This document shows, piece after piece, positions 1 to 11,097 of a stretch of DNA of 64,000 nt. Every line of letters starts with the position of its first letter. The stretch's first letter is position 1. The notes below the pieces were generated by a model that saw only the letters and a list, made by a program, of their open reading frames with translations, did no database searches and was not told the origin of the DNA. The position numbers were made by a program, and so were the translations under genes. Source of the stretch: Phreatobacter stygius (lineage in GTDB: Bacteria > Pseudomonadota > Alphaproteobacteria > Rhizobiales > Phreatobacteraceae); contig NZ_CP039690.1 in NCBI RefSeq assembly GCF_005144885.1, positions 2,865,001 through 2,929,000 on the forward strand. The letters run 5' to 3'.

Positions 1-1525
1 GCGGGTCGATCACACCGTCGTCGAGCAGCTTGGCGCTGGTGGTGAAGACATCCATCTGTCGCTCGAACAGGCTGATGATGTCGCCTTTCAGCCGGGTCAC
101 CTGCTCTTCGTCCACCGGTTTGCCGCGCCTGGCGGCGGCGGCTTTGGTGACGATCGCCATGGTCTCGGCGGCTTGTTCGCCGCCCATCACGGCGGTCCGG
201 GCATTCGGCCAGGAGAAGCAGAAGCGGGGATGGAAACCGCGCCCGCACATGCCGTAATTGCCGGCGCCATAAGAGGCGCCGCAATAGAGCGTGATCTGCG
301 GCACGGTGGCGCTGGTCACCGCCTGGATCATCTTGGCGCCGTGCTTGATCATGCCGGCCTCCTCATAGGCCCGCCCGACCATGTAGCCGGTGGTGTTGTT
401 CAGGTAGAGGATCGGTGTTTTCGACTGGCAGCAGGCCTGGATGAAATGGGTCGCCTTGTTGGCGCCGGCGGGATCCAGCGGCGCATTGTTGGTGATGATG
501 CCGACCGGATGACCCTCGATCGCCGCATGGCCGCAGACCGTGCCGGGCCCGTAATTCTCGCCGAAGGCCAGGAAGTCGGAACCGTCGACGATGCGGGCGA
601 TCACCTCGCGCATGTCGACCGGCCGCTTGCCGTCCATCGGCATGATGCCGATCAGCTCCTCGGCGTCATAGCGCGGCGGTTCATAGGAGGGCTGGGCGGG
701 CAGCGCGATATCCTTGTCCCAGCCGAGCCCGGCCATGATGCCGCGGGCGAGCCTGAGCGCGTCGCGATCGTCCTCGGCCAGGTAGTCGCCGAGGCCCGAA
801 ATGGTGGTGTGCATCTCGGCGCCGCCGAGTTCTTCTTCCGTGGCGATCTCGCCGGTCGCGGCCTTCAGCAAGGGCGGACCGGCCAGGAAGGCGCGGGTGC
901 GGCCGCGCACCATGACGATATAGTCCGACAGGCCGGTCTGATAGGCGCCGCCGGCGGTCGACGAACCATGGGTGACGGTGACCACGGGCAGGCCGGCGGC
1001 CGACAGCCGCGCCAGGTTGCGGAAGATATTGCCGCCGCGGATGAAGTCCTCGACCCGGTAGCGCATCAGGTTGGCGCCGGCGCTTTCGACCAGCTGCAGG
1101 TAGGGCAGCTTGTTTTCGAGCGCCAGTTCCTGCACGCGCAATTGCTTGTCGAGGCCCATCGGCTGCAGCGCGCCGGCATCGATGCCGGAATCGCTGGCGC
1201 TGATCATGCAGCGCACGCCCGAGACGAAACCGATGCCGGCAATGACGCCGCCGCCGGGAACGCTCTTGTCCGCATCCGGCACGTCCATCATGTAGCCGGC
1301 AAGCGTCGACAGTTCGAGGAAAGGCGAGCCCGGATCGAGCACCAGCGCGATACGCTCGCGCGGCAAGAGCTGGCCACGTTCGTGGAAGCGGGCCTTCGCG
1401 GCGGCCGAAGCGGAGCGGGCGCGCGCTTCCAGAAGGCGCACCCGTTCGATCAGCGCCAGCATGCCGTCGCGATGGCCGCGAAAGGTCTCGCCGCCGGTCG
1501 ACAACATGGTTTCGATGACGGCCAT
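1..1525 (-). CDS. Acyl-CoA carboxylase carboxyltransferase (beta) subunit, partial
   Basis: This is the biotin-dependent carboxyltransferase subunit of an acyl-CoA carboxylase, which moves carboxyl from carboxybiotin to a branched acyl-CoA. About 508 codons are visible without a stop; the C-terminus runs off the left edge, and since the family is about 535 residues, little is missing. The first residues read MAVIETMLSTGGETFRGH. Landmarks are LLPRERIALVLDPGSPF near residue 50, the oxyanion-hole segments GSSTAGGAY and SYGAGNYGM, and LNNTTGYMVG. The segment around GANLMRYRVEDF and GRTRAFLAGPP resembles, as I remember it, the geranyl-CoA-type (AtuC-like) enzyme more than classical methylcrotonyl-CoA carboxylase; substrate is inferred, not proven. 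It is the last visible gene of a minus-strand run with a GST and an acyl-CoA dehydrogenase, consistent with branched acyl-CoA catabolism. The biotin-carrying alpha subunit is not in the window. Confidence 0.85.
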   Translation of the reverse strand, partial: MAVIETMLSTGGETFRGHRDGMLALIERVRLLEARARSASAAAKARFHERGQLLPRERIALVLDPGSPFLELSTLAGYMMDVPDADKSVPGGGVIAGIGFVSGVRCMISASDSGIDAGALQPMGLDKQLRVQELALENKLPYLQLVESAGANLMRYRVEDFIRGGNIFRNLARLSAAGLPVVTVTHGSSTAGGAYQTGLSDYIVMVRGRTRAFLAGPPLLKAATGEIATEEELGGAEMHTTISGLGDYLAEDDRDALRLARGIMAGLGWDKDIALPAQPSYEPPRYDAEELIGIMPMDGKRPVDMREVIARIVDGSDFLAFGENYGPGTVCGHAAIEGHPVGIITNNAPLDPAGANKATHFIQACCQSKTPILYLNNTTGYMVGRAYEEAGMIKHGAKMIQAVTSATVPQITLYCGASYGAGNYGMCGRGFHPRFCFSWPNARTAVMGGEQAAETMAIVTKAAAARRGKPVDEEQVTRLKGDIISLFERQMDVFTTSAKLLDDGVIDP

Positions 1526-1619
1526 CGGCAGGCAACCCTTGAACGATCGGGCCGGCAAATGGCCCAGGTTCAAGACTGACGCCGGCCCGGACGGCCGTCT
1601 TGTGTCGAGTCGCTGCTGG

Positions 1620-2285
1620 CTATCCGGCCTTCTTGGTCGGATCCTGTCCGATACCGTCGCGCCGCGCGGTTTCCTCCTGGGCGGCCAGCGCCCGCAGAAA
1701 GGCCCGCCGCGCGGCGAGACGCTGCCAATAGGCTTGCGTTGCCGGCACGAACTCTCTGGCCAGCCCGAGATTGTTGGCGAGCATCAAGGCATAACCGACC
1801 GACACGTCGGCCGCGGTGAACCGTCCGGCGCACAGGGTCTCCTGCGCGGCGACCACGGCATCGACGGCGCGCAGCCGGCCGAGGAACCAGCGCGAATAGT
1901 CCTCGACCACCTGGGGGCTTCGCCGTTCCGGCGGCTCCAGCCTGGAATAGCGCAGCACCAGGGCTTGCGGAAAAGTCAGCGTCGCCTCGCCGAAATGCAG
2001 CCAGTTGAGATAGGCGCCGTAGTCGGCCTCCTCGGGCGCCACGGTGAGCGGGGTTGGACCATATTTGATGCCGAGATAGTGGCAGATGCCGGCCGACTCG
2101 GTCATCCGCGTCTCGCCATCGATCAGATAGGGGATGGTGCCCAGCGGATTGATCGCCAGATAGTCCTTGGCGAACATGCGCGGCGGAAACGGCAACATCT
2201 TCAGGTCATAGGCAAGGCCCAGCTCCTCCAGCATCCACAGGGGGCGGAACGAGCGGGCGCTGGCGCAGTGGTAAAGCGTGATCAT
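1620..2285 (-). CDS. Glutathione S-transferase family protein
   Basis: A 221-residue cytosolic glutathione S-transferase family protein. The N-terminal thioredoxin-like half begins MITLYHCASARSFRPLWML, with the GST signature region NPLGTIPYLIDGETRMTESAGI at about 45-66, where the cis-Pro (IPYL) and the E-S pair expected to bind glutathione can be seen. The all-alpha C-terminal half follows, including FTAADVSVGYAL near 155-166. The start is an ATG 15 bases after the acyl-CoA dehydrogenase stop, so the two are almost certainly cotranscribed; the carboxylase subunit starts 94 bases further on. Members of this family detoxify electrophiles, but the role here is unknown. A link to reactive unsaturated acyl-CoA intermediates is only suggested by position. 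Confidence 0.85.
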   Translation of the reverse strand: MITLYHCASARSFRPLWMLEELGLAYDLKMLPFPPRMFAKDYLAINPLGTIPYLIDGETRMTESAGICHYLGIKYGPTPLTVAPEEADYGAYLNWLHFGEATLTFPQALVLRYSRLEPPERRSPQVVEDYSRWFLGRLRAVDAVVAAQETLCAGRFTAADVSVGYALMLANNLGLAREFVPATQAYWQRLAARRAFLRALAAQEETARRDGIGQDPTKKAG

Positions 2286-2300
2286 GAGGCAGCTGGCTTC

Positions 2301-3464
<1,164 letters not shown>

Positions 3465-3534
3465 GGCCTGTCCCTTGAGATGACGATCCGGGCCAGCTTG
3501 CCGTTAACGTCAGCCCCCGGCTTGCGTCCAGTGG

Positions 3535-4347
3535 TCACGCCGGATCACCGCGCCTGGCCTGGGCGGCGGCCGGGCTCCGGAAAATGTCCAGTTCGCGCGA
3601 CCCGGAAAAGATCGCGCGCGGCTTCAATCCGTAGAAGCGCCGGATCGAATGACTGAAATGGGTCGAGTCGGGATAACCGATATCCAGTGCGAGATGCGCC
3701 ATGTTGATCGCCTCATTGGCGAAATTCAGCAGATGGCGGGCACGCTTCCAGGCGCGCAGCGCCCTGAACGGCACGTCGGTCTCCTGCTTGAACAGGTGCA
3801 GGAAGCGCGACACCGAGAGGTTGGCGGCCGACGCGCAGGTGCTCGCCGGCAGGATGCTGCCCGGCTGAGCACGCATTTCGTCGAGCACGCGGGCGATGCG
3901 CGGGTCGAACCGGCGTCGCGCCAGCGGTGCGCCGAACACCTCGGCGTCGAACTCGGCGGTAATGATCTCGTGCTTGTGCGCCGTTTCGAAGAACACCCGG
4001 TAGGCGGATCGGATCCGCGCCGCCAGCACCAGCTGGCACATGGCGTCGCTGGTCCTGGCGAGGTGGTCGAGAGCGGCCCGGTCGACCGTCTCCGGCTCGA
4101 CCAGCACGCAGGCGACCGCCGGAAATTCGCTGGTCATGCTGTGCACGGTATTGGGCGGCACCAGGGCTGCCTCGACGGTGCGTGTCGCCTGACCCTCGAT
4201 GGTCAGGTCCAGGCTGCCGCGCATGGAGGCATAAAACAGCAGTGCCCCCGAGGTCCTCTTGCGCGGTCGCCCGAGCAGCCCGGCATAAAACACCCGGTCA
4301 GGGCCGTAGAGCATGAACCGTTCCGAGCACGGCTTGCCGCCACTCAT
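3535..4347 (-). CDS. AraC family transcriptional regulator
   Basis: A 270-residue regulator with a cupin-like N-terminal sensing half (residues 1-150) and a C-terminal double helix-turn-helix of the AraC type (about 160-250). The hallmarks are LSVSRFLHLFKQETDVPFRA in the first HTH and LDIGYPDSTHFSHSIRRFYG in the second. The start is an ATG with a strong GGAGGA six bases upstream. It lies 70 bases upstream of the acyl-CoA dehydrogenase on the same strand, so it may control that run, and divergently from the TRAP binding protein 270 bases away. The effector is unknown. The 5' region shared with the TRAP gene is the only obvious place for its operator. Confidence 0.85.
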   Translation of the reverse strand: MSGGKPCSERFMLYGPDRVFYAGLLGRPRKRTSGALLFYASMRGSLDLTIEGQATRTVEAALVPPNTVHSMTSEFPAVACVLVEPETVDRAALDHLARTSDAMCQLVLAARIRSAYRVFFETAHKHEIITAEFDAEVFGAPLARRRFDPRIARVLDEMRAQPGSILPASTCASAANLSVSRFLHLFKQETDVPFRALRAWKRARHLLNFANEAINMAHLALDIGYPDSTHFSHSIRRFYGLKPRAIFSGSRELDIFRSPAAAQARRGDPA

Positions 4348-4536
4348 GCACGTCCTCCCATCTGCTGTCTTTTTGTTATCCGTCGACTATAGGCTTTCCG
4401 CGCGCCCCTGCCAGTCCGGCGAACGGCCGCGGCACGACCGTCTGGATGTGACCAGCGATCATCCAGTTTCAGATAGGTTTCCGGCGCATAGCTAATTTTA
4501 TCAAATCAAGAACCAGAACCGCGCGCTGGGCCTTGA

Positions 4537-5706
<1,170 letters not shown>

Positions 5707-5752
5707 CCGGCACGGCCGCCGTCGTTCCGACGGCTCTCAGGTTGAGTTGACG

Positions 5753-5785
5753 ACGGGCCGTATCTTCCGGGATACGGCCCGTTTT
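5753..5785 (+). terminator. Rho-independent terminator after the TRAP binding protein
   Basis: A perfect 12-bp stem (ACGGGCCGTATC pairing with GATACGGCCCGT) with a six-base loop is followed by TTT. It starts 46 bases after the stop codon. On the other strand there is no T-run, so it serves the plus-strand gene. Confidence 0.85.
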
Positions 5786-5909
5786 CGGTCTCGATCCAGC
5801 GTCGCGCCCGGCGAGGCGGGCGTTCGGGATGCCGGCGACCTGGGCCTCGGCCATCGCGCGCTTGCGGGCCGGCTGGTCCCCTCTTCCGGCCGATTTCAAC
5901 CGGCCCGGC

Positions 5910-7067
5910 TCAAACCGCGGCGCCGGCGCAGGCCGGAGCGACGGCATTGATGGCGCGCGCCAGGCCGTCGCACACCCGCTCGATATCCTGATCGTTCAGC
6001 CGCCCGTGGAACGGCAAGGCCAAAGTCGTCGCGGAGACCCGCTCGGCGATTGGAAACTGGCCCGGCCGATAGCCGTAGTCCCGACGATAGAACGGTTGCA
6101 GATGGATCGGCGGAAAGTAGTTGCGCGTCGGAATTCCCTGGGCTGCCATATGCTGGGCGATGTCCTCGCGCGGCAAGCCATCGTCGAGGCGCACAACATA
6201 GACAAACCAACTCATTCGGGTGGTGCCGCCGCAGGGCATGATCGGGCGGACGCCGGGAATGCGCTTCAACGCTTCGTGGTATCGGGCAGCGACCGCGCTG
6301 CGTTGGCCGAGCAGCGATTCGACTCGCGAAAGCTGAGACACGCCGAGGCCAGCACTCATCTCGTCGAGGCGATAGTTGAAGCCGAGCCGGTCGTGGGTGA
6401 GCCAACCGCCCATCTCCGCACGACCCTGGTTGCGCAGGCTCCGCAGCGCCTTCGCCCATTCCGGATCGTCGGTCACGACGACACCACCCTCGCCTGTGGT
6501 CATCTGCTTGTTGGGATAGAAGGCAAACACCGCAGCCTGGCCGAAGGTCCCGACTTTTCGGCCCTTATATTCGGAGCCCAGGGCCTCACAGGCATCTTCG
6601 ACCACGGTCACGGAGTGTCTGGTCGCGATCGCGTTCAACCGATCCATGTCGGCCGGCTGACCAAAGACATGGATGGGTAGGATCGCCCGGGTGCGGGCGG
6701 TGATCGCCGCTTCGACCAGGCGCGTGTCGATGTTGAGGCTTTCCTCGTCGATATCAACGAAGACGGGCTTGCCGCGTTCATAAAGGATGCAGTTGGCCGA
6801 AGCGACGAAACTGAACGGCGAGGTAATGACCTCGCCTCCATCGTCAACGCCGGCGAGCCGCATGCAGAGGTGGAGGCCGGCCGTTCCATTGGCGACCGCT
6901 ACGGCGTGGCGAGCACCGACATAGTCGGCAATCAACGCCTCAAATTTCTCGAGATAAGGGCCGATACTCAATTGCCCGCTGCGCAGGATTTCGGTGACCA
7001 GCGCGATGTCGTCTTCATTGATGTCGGGACTGGACATCTGCAACGCCGCCGGCTGGGTGCGGTTCAT
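5910..7067 (-). CDS. DegT/DnrJ/EryC1/StrS family sugar aminotransferase
   Basis: A 385-residue PLP-dependent aminotransferase that converts a nucleotide-linked keto-sugar to an amino-sugar. The fold-type I landmarks are VANGTAGLHL near 58-67 (phosphate binding), HVFGQPADM near 133, VEDACEALGSEYKGRKVG at 156-173 and the PLP lysine K187 in FYPNKQMTTGEGG. The length is typical. Its ATG overlaps the TGA of the acetyltransferase (ATGA), so the two are translationally coupled. Together they match the PglE/PglD pair that makes diacetamido-trideoxyhexose sugars for surface glycans. The 4,6-dehydratase that would feed them is not in the window, so the exact sugar is open. Confidence 0.9.
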   Translation of the reverse strand: MNRTQPAALQMSSPDINEDDIALVTEILRSGQLSIGPYLEKFEALIADYVGARHAVAVANGTAGLHLCMRLAGVDDGGEVITSPFSFVASANCILYERGKPVFVDIDEESLNIDTRLVEAAITARTRAILPIHVFGQPADMDRLNAIATRHSVTVVEDACEALGSEYKGRKVGTFGQAAVFAFYPNKQMTTGEGGVVVTDDPEWAKALRSLRNQGRAEMGGWLTHDRLGFNYRLDEMSAGLGVSQLSRVESLLGQRSAVAARYHEALKRIPGVRPIMPCGGTTRMSWFVYVVRLDDGLPREDIAQHMAAQGIPTRNYFPPIHLQPFYRRDYGYRPGQFPIAERVSATTLALPFHGRLNDQDIERVCDGLARAINAVAPACAGAAV

Positions 7068-7681
7068 GTCAGTCTCCGCGCGGGAATACCGGCAACCGTA
7101 GCACCGTCCGGCACGTCACGCGTAACCACGGCACCGGCTCCGACGATGGACCAGGAACCAATGCGCAAGCCGGGTAAGACCCTGCTGCCCAATCCGAGAA
7201 ACGCCCCTTCGCCGATCGTGACATTGCCAGCAAGACAGCTGCCTGGGGCGATGTGCGCGTGTGGGCCGATCACACAGTCATGCTCCACGATCGCGCCGGT
7301 GTTGATGATGACGTTCATTCCGACGTCCGCGTAGGCATTGACGACAGCGCCCGCCATGATCGCCGTGCCATCCTTGACGCTTGCGCGATCGCTGACGGTG
7401 GCCCGCGGATGGATGGCGGATGTCAATCTCGCTCCTGCGGCGGTAACGCGCTGCACTGCTTTACGCCGCGCGTGATTATCGCCAATCGCGAAAATCAAGC
7501 GCTCGATGCCGTGCTGCGACCACGCGTCCATGCGGCCGATGACCCGGACTCCCGCAATGACGCGTCCGACCAGCTCTGCTTTATCATCGAGGAAGCCAGC
7601 AAGGTCGTCCTTGCCAAGCGTCAGGACCGTGTCAGCCACGACCTTGCCGTGCCCCCCAGCACCAACGATCGCAATTCTCAA
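7064..7681 (-). CDS. PglD/NeuD-type sugar O/N-acetyltransferase
   Basis: A 205-residue acetyltransferase of the PglD/NeuD/hexapeptide class. It begins LRIAIVGAGGHGKVVAD, a Rossmann-like nucleotide-sugar-binding N-terminus, and then forms a left-handed beta-helix with hexapeptide repeats such as VKDGTAIMAGAVVNAYADVG and IGEGAFLGLGSRVLPGLRIG. The catalytic base is likely the His in VEHDCVIGPHAHIAPG. A longer reading starting further upstream is possible, but the family starts at this residue, and a TTG there has GAGG five bases upstream, so I place the start at 7681. It precedes the DegT aminotransferase with a 4-base overlap. The product is probably an acetamido sugar for a glycan made with the neighbouring glycosyltransferase. 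Confidence 0.85.
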   Translation of the reverse strand: MRIAIVGAGGHGKVVADTVLTLGKDDLAGFLDDKAELVGRVIAGVRVIGRMDAWSQHGIERLIFAIGDNHARRKAVQRVTAAGARLTSAIHPRATVSDRASVKDGTAIMAGAVVNAYADVGMNVIINTGAIVEHDCVIGPHAHIAPGSCLAGNVTIGEGAFLGLGSRVLPGLRIGSWSIVGAGAVVTRDVPDGATVAGIPARRLT

Positions 7682-7994
7682 TGTCCCCTCGATGGTAGTT
7701 CCACGCGTGCGGAGCCGTAATGTTCCCGTGAGTCTCTGGTTTAGGTATGGAAAACCAATAGAATCTCCGCTTGTTCGATGCAAGCTGGTGCAAGGAGTCA
7801 ACGGCGAGTTCTGGCCGGTTGCGATGGCTGCTCATGATCGGTAAAGTTGTGCGTCTGGCTGGATCAAGTTGACTTGGCACCAGTATCTCGCTAGGCGCGC
7901 TGCAGGATCAGGGGCCGCTCTTCGTCAAGCGCCAATGAATGCATCAGGTCGCAAGGTACGAGAGCCAGCGCGTGCGCATATCGCGGAGAGGCGA

Positions 7995-9602
7995 ATGCGC
8001 GTTTGCCATATCCTTGCGACCACTGAAGGCGCCGTTTGGGCCTTCGAGCAGTTGCGCGACCTTCGGGACCGCTTCGGCTACGATGTGTCGGTCATCCTGA
8101 ATGGCCGCAAGGGTAAGCTTGTTGACCGCTTCGAAGCCGCCGGTATCCGCGTGCTCGTCGCCGATTTTGAGTTCCTGAATTCATCGGATCTGCTTGCCCT
8201 GCCGATGAAGATATGGGCGCTCGCCGGGATATTGCGGCACGAGCGCTTCGATATCGTGCAGACGCATCTTTTCCATTCGATGGTTATCGGTCGCTTGGCC
8301 GCGTGGCTCGCCGACGTTCCGGTTCGCCTGTCGATGGTTGCCGGCCCGTTTCATCTGGAGGCCTACACGCCGCGCTGGATCGATGGATCGACGCAATGGA
8401 TGGAAACGGCGCTGATTCCCTCCTGCGAATTCAGCCGCACGCTCTACAAGTCGATGGGCGTCCGCGATGCGAGGCTCAGGGTCATTTATTACGGACCCGA
8501 TGACGCGAAATTCGATCCCCGGCACCACACGGCAGCAGAGCTGCGCAACGAATACGGGTGGTCGGCGGACACGCCTCTGATCGGCATGGTCGCATACTTC
8601 TATCCAGAACTCGGTGTGAACCGCTGGACGCCGCCGGCCGTGCAGGGGCGGTCCGTCAAATGCCAGGCAGACCTGATCAAGGCCATGCCAGCCATTCTTG
8701 AACAGGTTCCGGGCGCGAAGCTCGTTCTGGTTGGCTCGGGATGGGAGGAGGGTGGCCGCGCCTATCTCGCCAAGATGGAAGGGCTGGTTCAGAATCTCGG
8801 ATTGACCGAGAGTGTGAAGTTCCTCGGATTCCGCGCCGATATTCCAGCCCTGTTGAAGAGCTTCGACGTCGCCGTGCAGGCATCCGCCAGTGAGAACCTC
8901 GGCGGGAGCATCGAAGGCCTCCTGATGGAGTGCCCCATGGTGGCGACCCGCTGCGGCGGTTTGGTCGACAGCGTGATCGACGGACAGACGGGCGTTCTGG
9001 TCGAACCCGGCGACCCCGCCGACCTTGCCCGCGGCATTCTCGAACTGCTGCGCAAGCCAGAGGCGGCGCGTTCGCTCGGCCGCAACGGCCGGCAGCTGAT
9101 GCTGGAAAAATTCACGCTCCGCAGGACGGTCGAAGATGAGCACGCGTTGTATCAGTCTTTGGCCAGGTCCGCGCGGCCTGGCTACCGGCTGCATCGCAGC
9201 GTCTGGCGCGCCTTTCTCGGCGCGCTTGTTTGTCTGTATCTTGCCTTCCGATACTGGTTCGTCGACCTGCGGCTCTTGCCTGCGCTCGATGCGGGATGGC
9301 GGCCTTGGCAATTCCGACGGTTGCGTCGCGCAGCGGCGAGATTGAAGATTGGCATTGCGCGCCGTCTTGCTCCTGCGCGCACCGTCGGGCAGATCGCGGT
9401 CCCGATAGAGACAGCCAAATCGCGCTCGGCCAATGAACAGTTCCGATCGGCCGAGGTCGCGCCGGTGGACCCCTTTGCGGGCATGAGAGTTGCTGCCCGC
9501 ATGAGGCTCTACCGGCTCTACGCGTTCATTGGGCGCCGAAAGCTGGGGTGGGGATTGCGCCGTCGCGCCAAAGAGGTCGCAAAGGCCATCTTCCGCAGAT
9601 AA
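7995..9602 (+). CDS. Glycosyltransferase, GT4-like, with basic C-terminal extension
   Basis: A 535-residue group 1 glycosyltransferase (GT4-like, GT-B fold). The acceptor half starts MRVCHILATTEGAVWAFEQL. The donor half contains KLVLVGSGWEEGG near 240 and the E-x7-E-like region ASENLGGSIEGLLMECPMV near 300-318. The usual enzyme ends near residue 380. Here about 155 further residues follow, with a hydrophobic stretch (VWRAFLGALVCLYLAFRYWF) and a very basic tail, suggesting membrane association. An upstream in-frame reading is 42 codons longer, but GGAG lies six bases before the ATG at 7995, and that start fits the family. It is divergent from the PglD/DegT pair with a 313-base gap and probably uses the sugar they make. 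Confidence 0.85.
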   Translation: MRVCHILATTEGAVWAFEQLRDLRDRFGYDVSVILNGRKGKLVDRFEAAGIRVLVADFEFLNSSDLLALPMKIWALAGILRHERFDIVQTHLFHSMVIGRLAAWLADVPVRLSMVAGPFHLEAYTPRWIDGSTQWMETALIPSCEFSRTLYKSMGVRDARLRVIYYGPDDAKFDPRHHTAAELRNEYGWSADTPLIGMVAYFYPELGVNRWTPPAVQGRSVKCQADLIKAMPAILEQVPGAKLVLVGSGWEEGGRAYLAKMEGLVQNLGLTESVKFLGFRADIPALLKSFDVAVQASASENLGGSIEGLLMECPMVATRCGGLVDSVIDGQTGVLVEPGDPADLARGILELLRKPEAARSLGRNGRQLMLEKFTLRRTVEDEHALYQSLARSARPGYRLHRSVWRAFLGALVCLYLAFRYWFVDLRLLPALDAGWRPWQFRRLRRAAARLKIGIARRLAPARTVGQIAVPIETAKSRSANEQFRSAEVAPVDPFAGMRVAARMRLYRLYAFIGRRKLGWGLRRRAKEVAKAIFRR

Positions 9603-9651
9603 GCGAGCAGCCGGTCCTGTCGGGTCGCGGCGGCGTTCGCGCGGGGCTTAA

Positions 9652-9727
9652 TGGTACAGCCGGCTGGTTTCGAACCAGCTACCTCCAGAGCCACAATCTG
9701 GCGCTCTACCAAGTGAGCTACGGCTGC
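9652..9727 (-). tRNA. tRNA-His (GTG)
   Basis: A full cloverleaf of 76 nucleotides including an encoded CCA can be folded. The acceptor stem is GCAGCCG against CGGCTGT (first pair G-U). The anticodon stem is CCAGA/TCTGG with loop TTGTGGC, giving anticodon GTG at 9692-9694. The discriminator base is A73, as is usual for alphaproteobacterial tRNA-His, which lack the normal G-1/C73 identity pair. Confidence 0.95.
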
Positions 9728-9860
9728 CCATGCGGGCGTGACGCGACGCCCGATCAACGCGGACCCTAGTAGTCTGAAGGGCCGGCCTTGGCAAGACGGC
9801 CAAGTGTGACGAAAATCACGGAATATCGGTTTTCCCGAATCGAGTTGAAAATCCGGGTCG

Positions 9861-9888
9861 AAAAAAACCCGGGCGCGAAGCCCGGGCT
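9861..9888 (-). terminator. Rho-independent terminator after the first phasin
   Basis: On the minus strand a seven-bp GC stem (GCCCGGG with CCCGGGC, loop TTCGC) is followed by seven Ts. It sits about 80 bases beyond the phasin stop. Confidence 0.9.
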
Positions 9889-9967
9889 TGGAGGCTTGAC
9901 CACGTGCTGCATGACGCGGTCTTGGGAGCAGCGCGGCGCCCGCCGGCAGGCAGGCGCGCCTTGAGAA

Positions 9968-10486
9968 TTACTTGGTCGCGGTCTTGAAGGCCTTCTCGAC
10001 CTTCTCCTTGACCGGCTCGACGGTGTCGGTGGCAACCTTCTGGGCGATCGCCGAGAGATCCTTGGCCTGGCCCTGGAACGTCTCGAACTGTTTGCGCAGA
10101 TAGGCCGACTGGAGCTCGATGACCTCGGCAAGCGTCTTCACGCCCATCAGGTCGCGGGCATGATCGAACCCGGCGTTGAGGTTGGCGCGGGCGGCTTCCA
10201 GTGCCTTCAGATTGAAGTCCTTCACCCCGGTCGAAGCGGTGGCGTAGGTGTCTTCGAGAAGGTCGGTGGTCTCTTCGGCTGCGGCCTTCAGCTTGGCATA
10301 GCCGTCCTTCATCTGGACGACGACCTTGTCGGCGGTCTCGCGCAGCGCGGCCGGGACTTCGATTTTGGACAGGTCGAAAGCGGCGGCGTCGAATTTCGGC
10401 ATTTCGAACTTGGTCAGGTCGAAGGCCGGGAACGGCGAGGCCGGAACGGTGGTCTCGGTCTTGGTGGTTTTGGCTGCCTGGCTCAT
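9968..10486 (-). CDS. Phasin family protein
   Basis: A 172-residue phasin, a granule-associated protein that coats polyhydroxyalkanoate inclusions and limits their size. It has the family's soluble helical pattern, with no signal peptide. A Phe/Asp/Lys-rich leader (residues 15-45, FPAFDLTKFEMPKFD) is followed by a long amphipathic coiled region containing DLMGVKTLAEVIELQSAYLR near 112-131, the phasin signature segment. It ends in a Lys-rich tail. A second phasin lies upstream on the same strand. Two TGC-N3-GCA motifs at 10623-10648 could be binding sites for the PHA regulator PhaR. No PHA synthase is in the window. Confidence 0.9.
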   Translation of the reverse strand: MSQAAKTTKTETTVPASPFPAFDLTKFEMPKFDAAAFDLSKIEVPAALRETADKVVVQMKDGYAKLKAAAEETTDLLEDTYATASTGVKDFNLKALEAARANLNAGFDHARDLMGVKTLAEVIELQSAYLRKQFETFQGQAKDLSAIAQKVATDTVEPVKEKVEKAFKTATK

Positions 10487-10622
10487 GTCGCATTTCCTCT
10501 CGGGGAACCGAACATCGAGGCTCCGCGAAGCCTTCCCCCTAGATGAGGCTTCCCCGGGCGAACCGACCCGCAGTTAGACTGCTTGGAGATCGGCGTTGGC
10601 CATTCGATAGCCCATTTCATTG

Positions 10623-10648
10623 TGCAACGCAACATATTCTGCAATGCA
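10623..10648. promoter_or_regulatory. Possible PhaR operator upstream of phasin
   Basis: Two copies of TGCAAYGCA (10623-10631 and 10640-10648) are spaced 17 bp apart and enclosed by a TTGTGCA/TGCACAA inverted repeat. PhaR, the PHA-responsive repressor, is described to bind CTGC-N3/4-GCAG-type sites at phasin promoters. The pair lies 137-162 bases before the phasin start. The regulator itself is not seen here, so this is inferred from the motif. Confidence 0.45.
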
Positions 10649-10710
10649 CAAGACAAAGTCGTTCATTCGGGCACCCGGCCCGCCGCCGATCAGCCTTCTG
10701 CCCGTTGGGC

Positions 10711-11097
10711 TCAAGCCTTGCCGTTGCTGGGTTTTTTCGCGGCCGCGCCGGTCAGCGTCGCACCCAGCTCCTTGGCCTGCGCCTGCATGGCCTGCATCTG
10801 GCTCTGGAGGAATTCGGCCTGGATCTGCATCACCTCGACCATATCGGTCGCGCGGACCAGCTTCTGGGCGAAAGCGAAACTTGCCGCCACGTTGGTCTCG
10901 GCGATCTCGATGGCCTTGCGGCTGACGTCGCGGGCGCCCGATTGGACGGTCTCGCCGGAGCCTTCCATGGCGGTGACGGTGCGGTGGGCGGCGCCGACGA
11001 AGCCATCGAAGGCCTTGCGCGCCTGTTCGACGCTCTTGTCGGCGAACTCGCGCATTTCCAGCGGAATCTCGTAGGCGACCGGTGCCTTGGCGACCAT
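10711..11097 (-). CDS. Phasin family protein (short)
   Basis: A 128-residue phasin. It shares with the downstream phasin the central segment, here LVRATDMVEVMQIQAEFLQSQMQAM at about 82-106, and is predicted to be fully helical with an Ala/Lys-rich tail (AAAKKPSNGKA). No signal peptide or membrane segment is seen. It lies 224 bases upstream of the first phasin on the same strand, so the two may be duplicates that act together on granules. A TGC-N4-GCA motif at 11205-11214 lies in its upstream region. The kinase gene begins divergently 269 bases away. Confidence 0.85.
   Translation of the reverse strand: MVAKAPVAYEIPLEMREFADKSVEQARKAFDGFVGAAHRTVTAMEGSGETVQSGARDVSRKAIEIAETNVAASFAFAQKLVRATDMVEVMQIQAEFLQSQMQAMQAQAKELGATLTGAAAKKPSNGKA

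Noticed and set aside
173-1579. 468-codon open frame on the plus strand over the carboxylase gene
   Set aside because: The minus-strand frame encodes a clear carboxyltransferase; the plus frame has the Ala/Gly/Arg/His-rich composition typical of antisense frames in GC-rich DNA.
9518-9757. 79-codon minus-strand frame over tRNA-His
   Set aside because: It reads through a tRNA gene and the end of the glycosyltransferase and has no start context.
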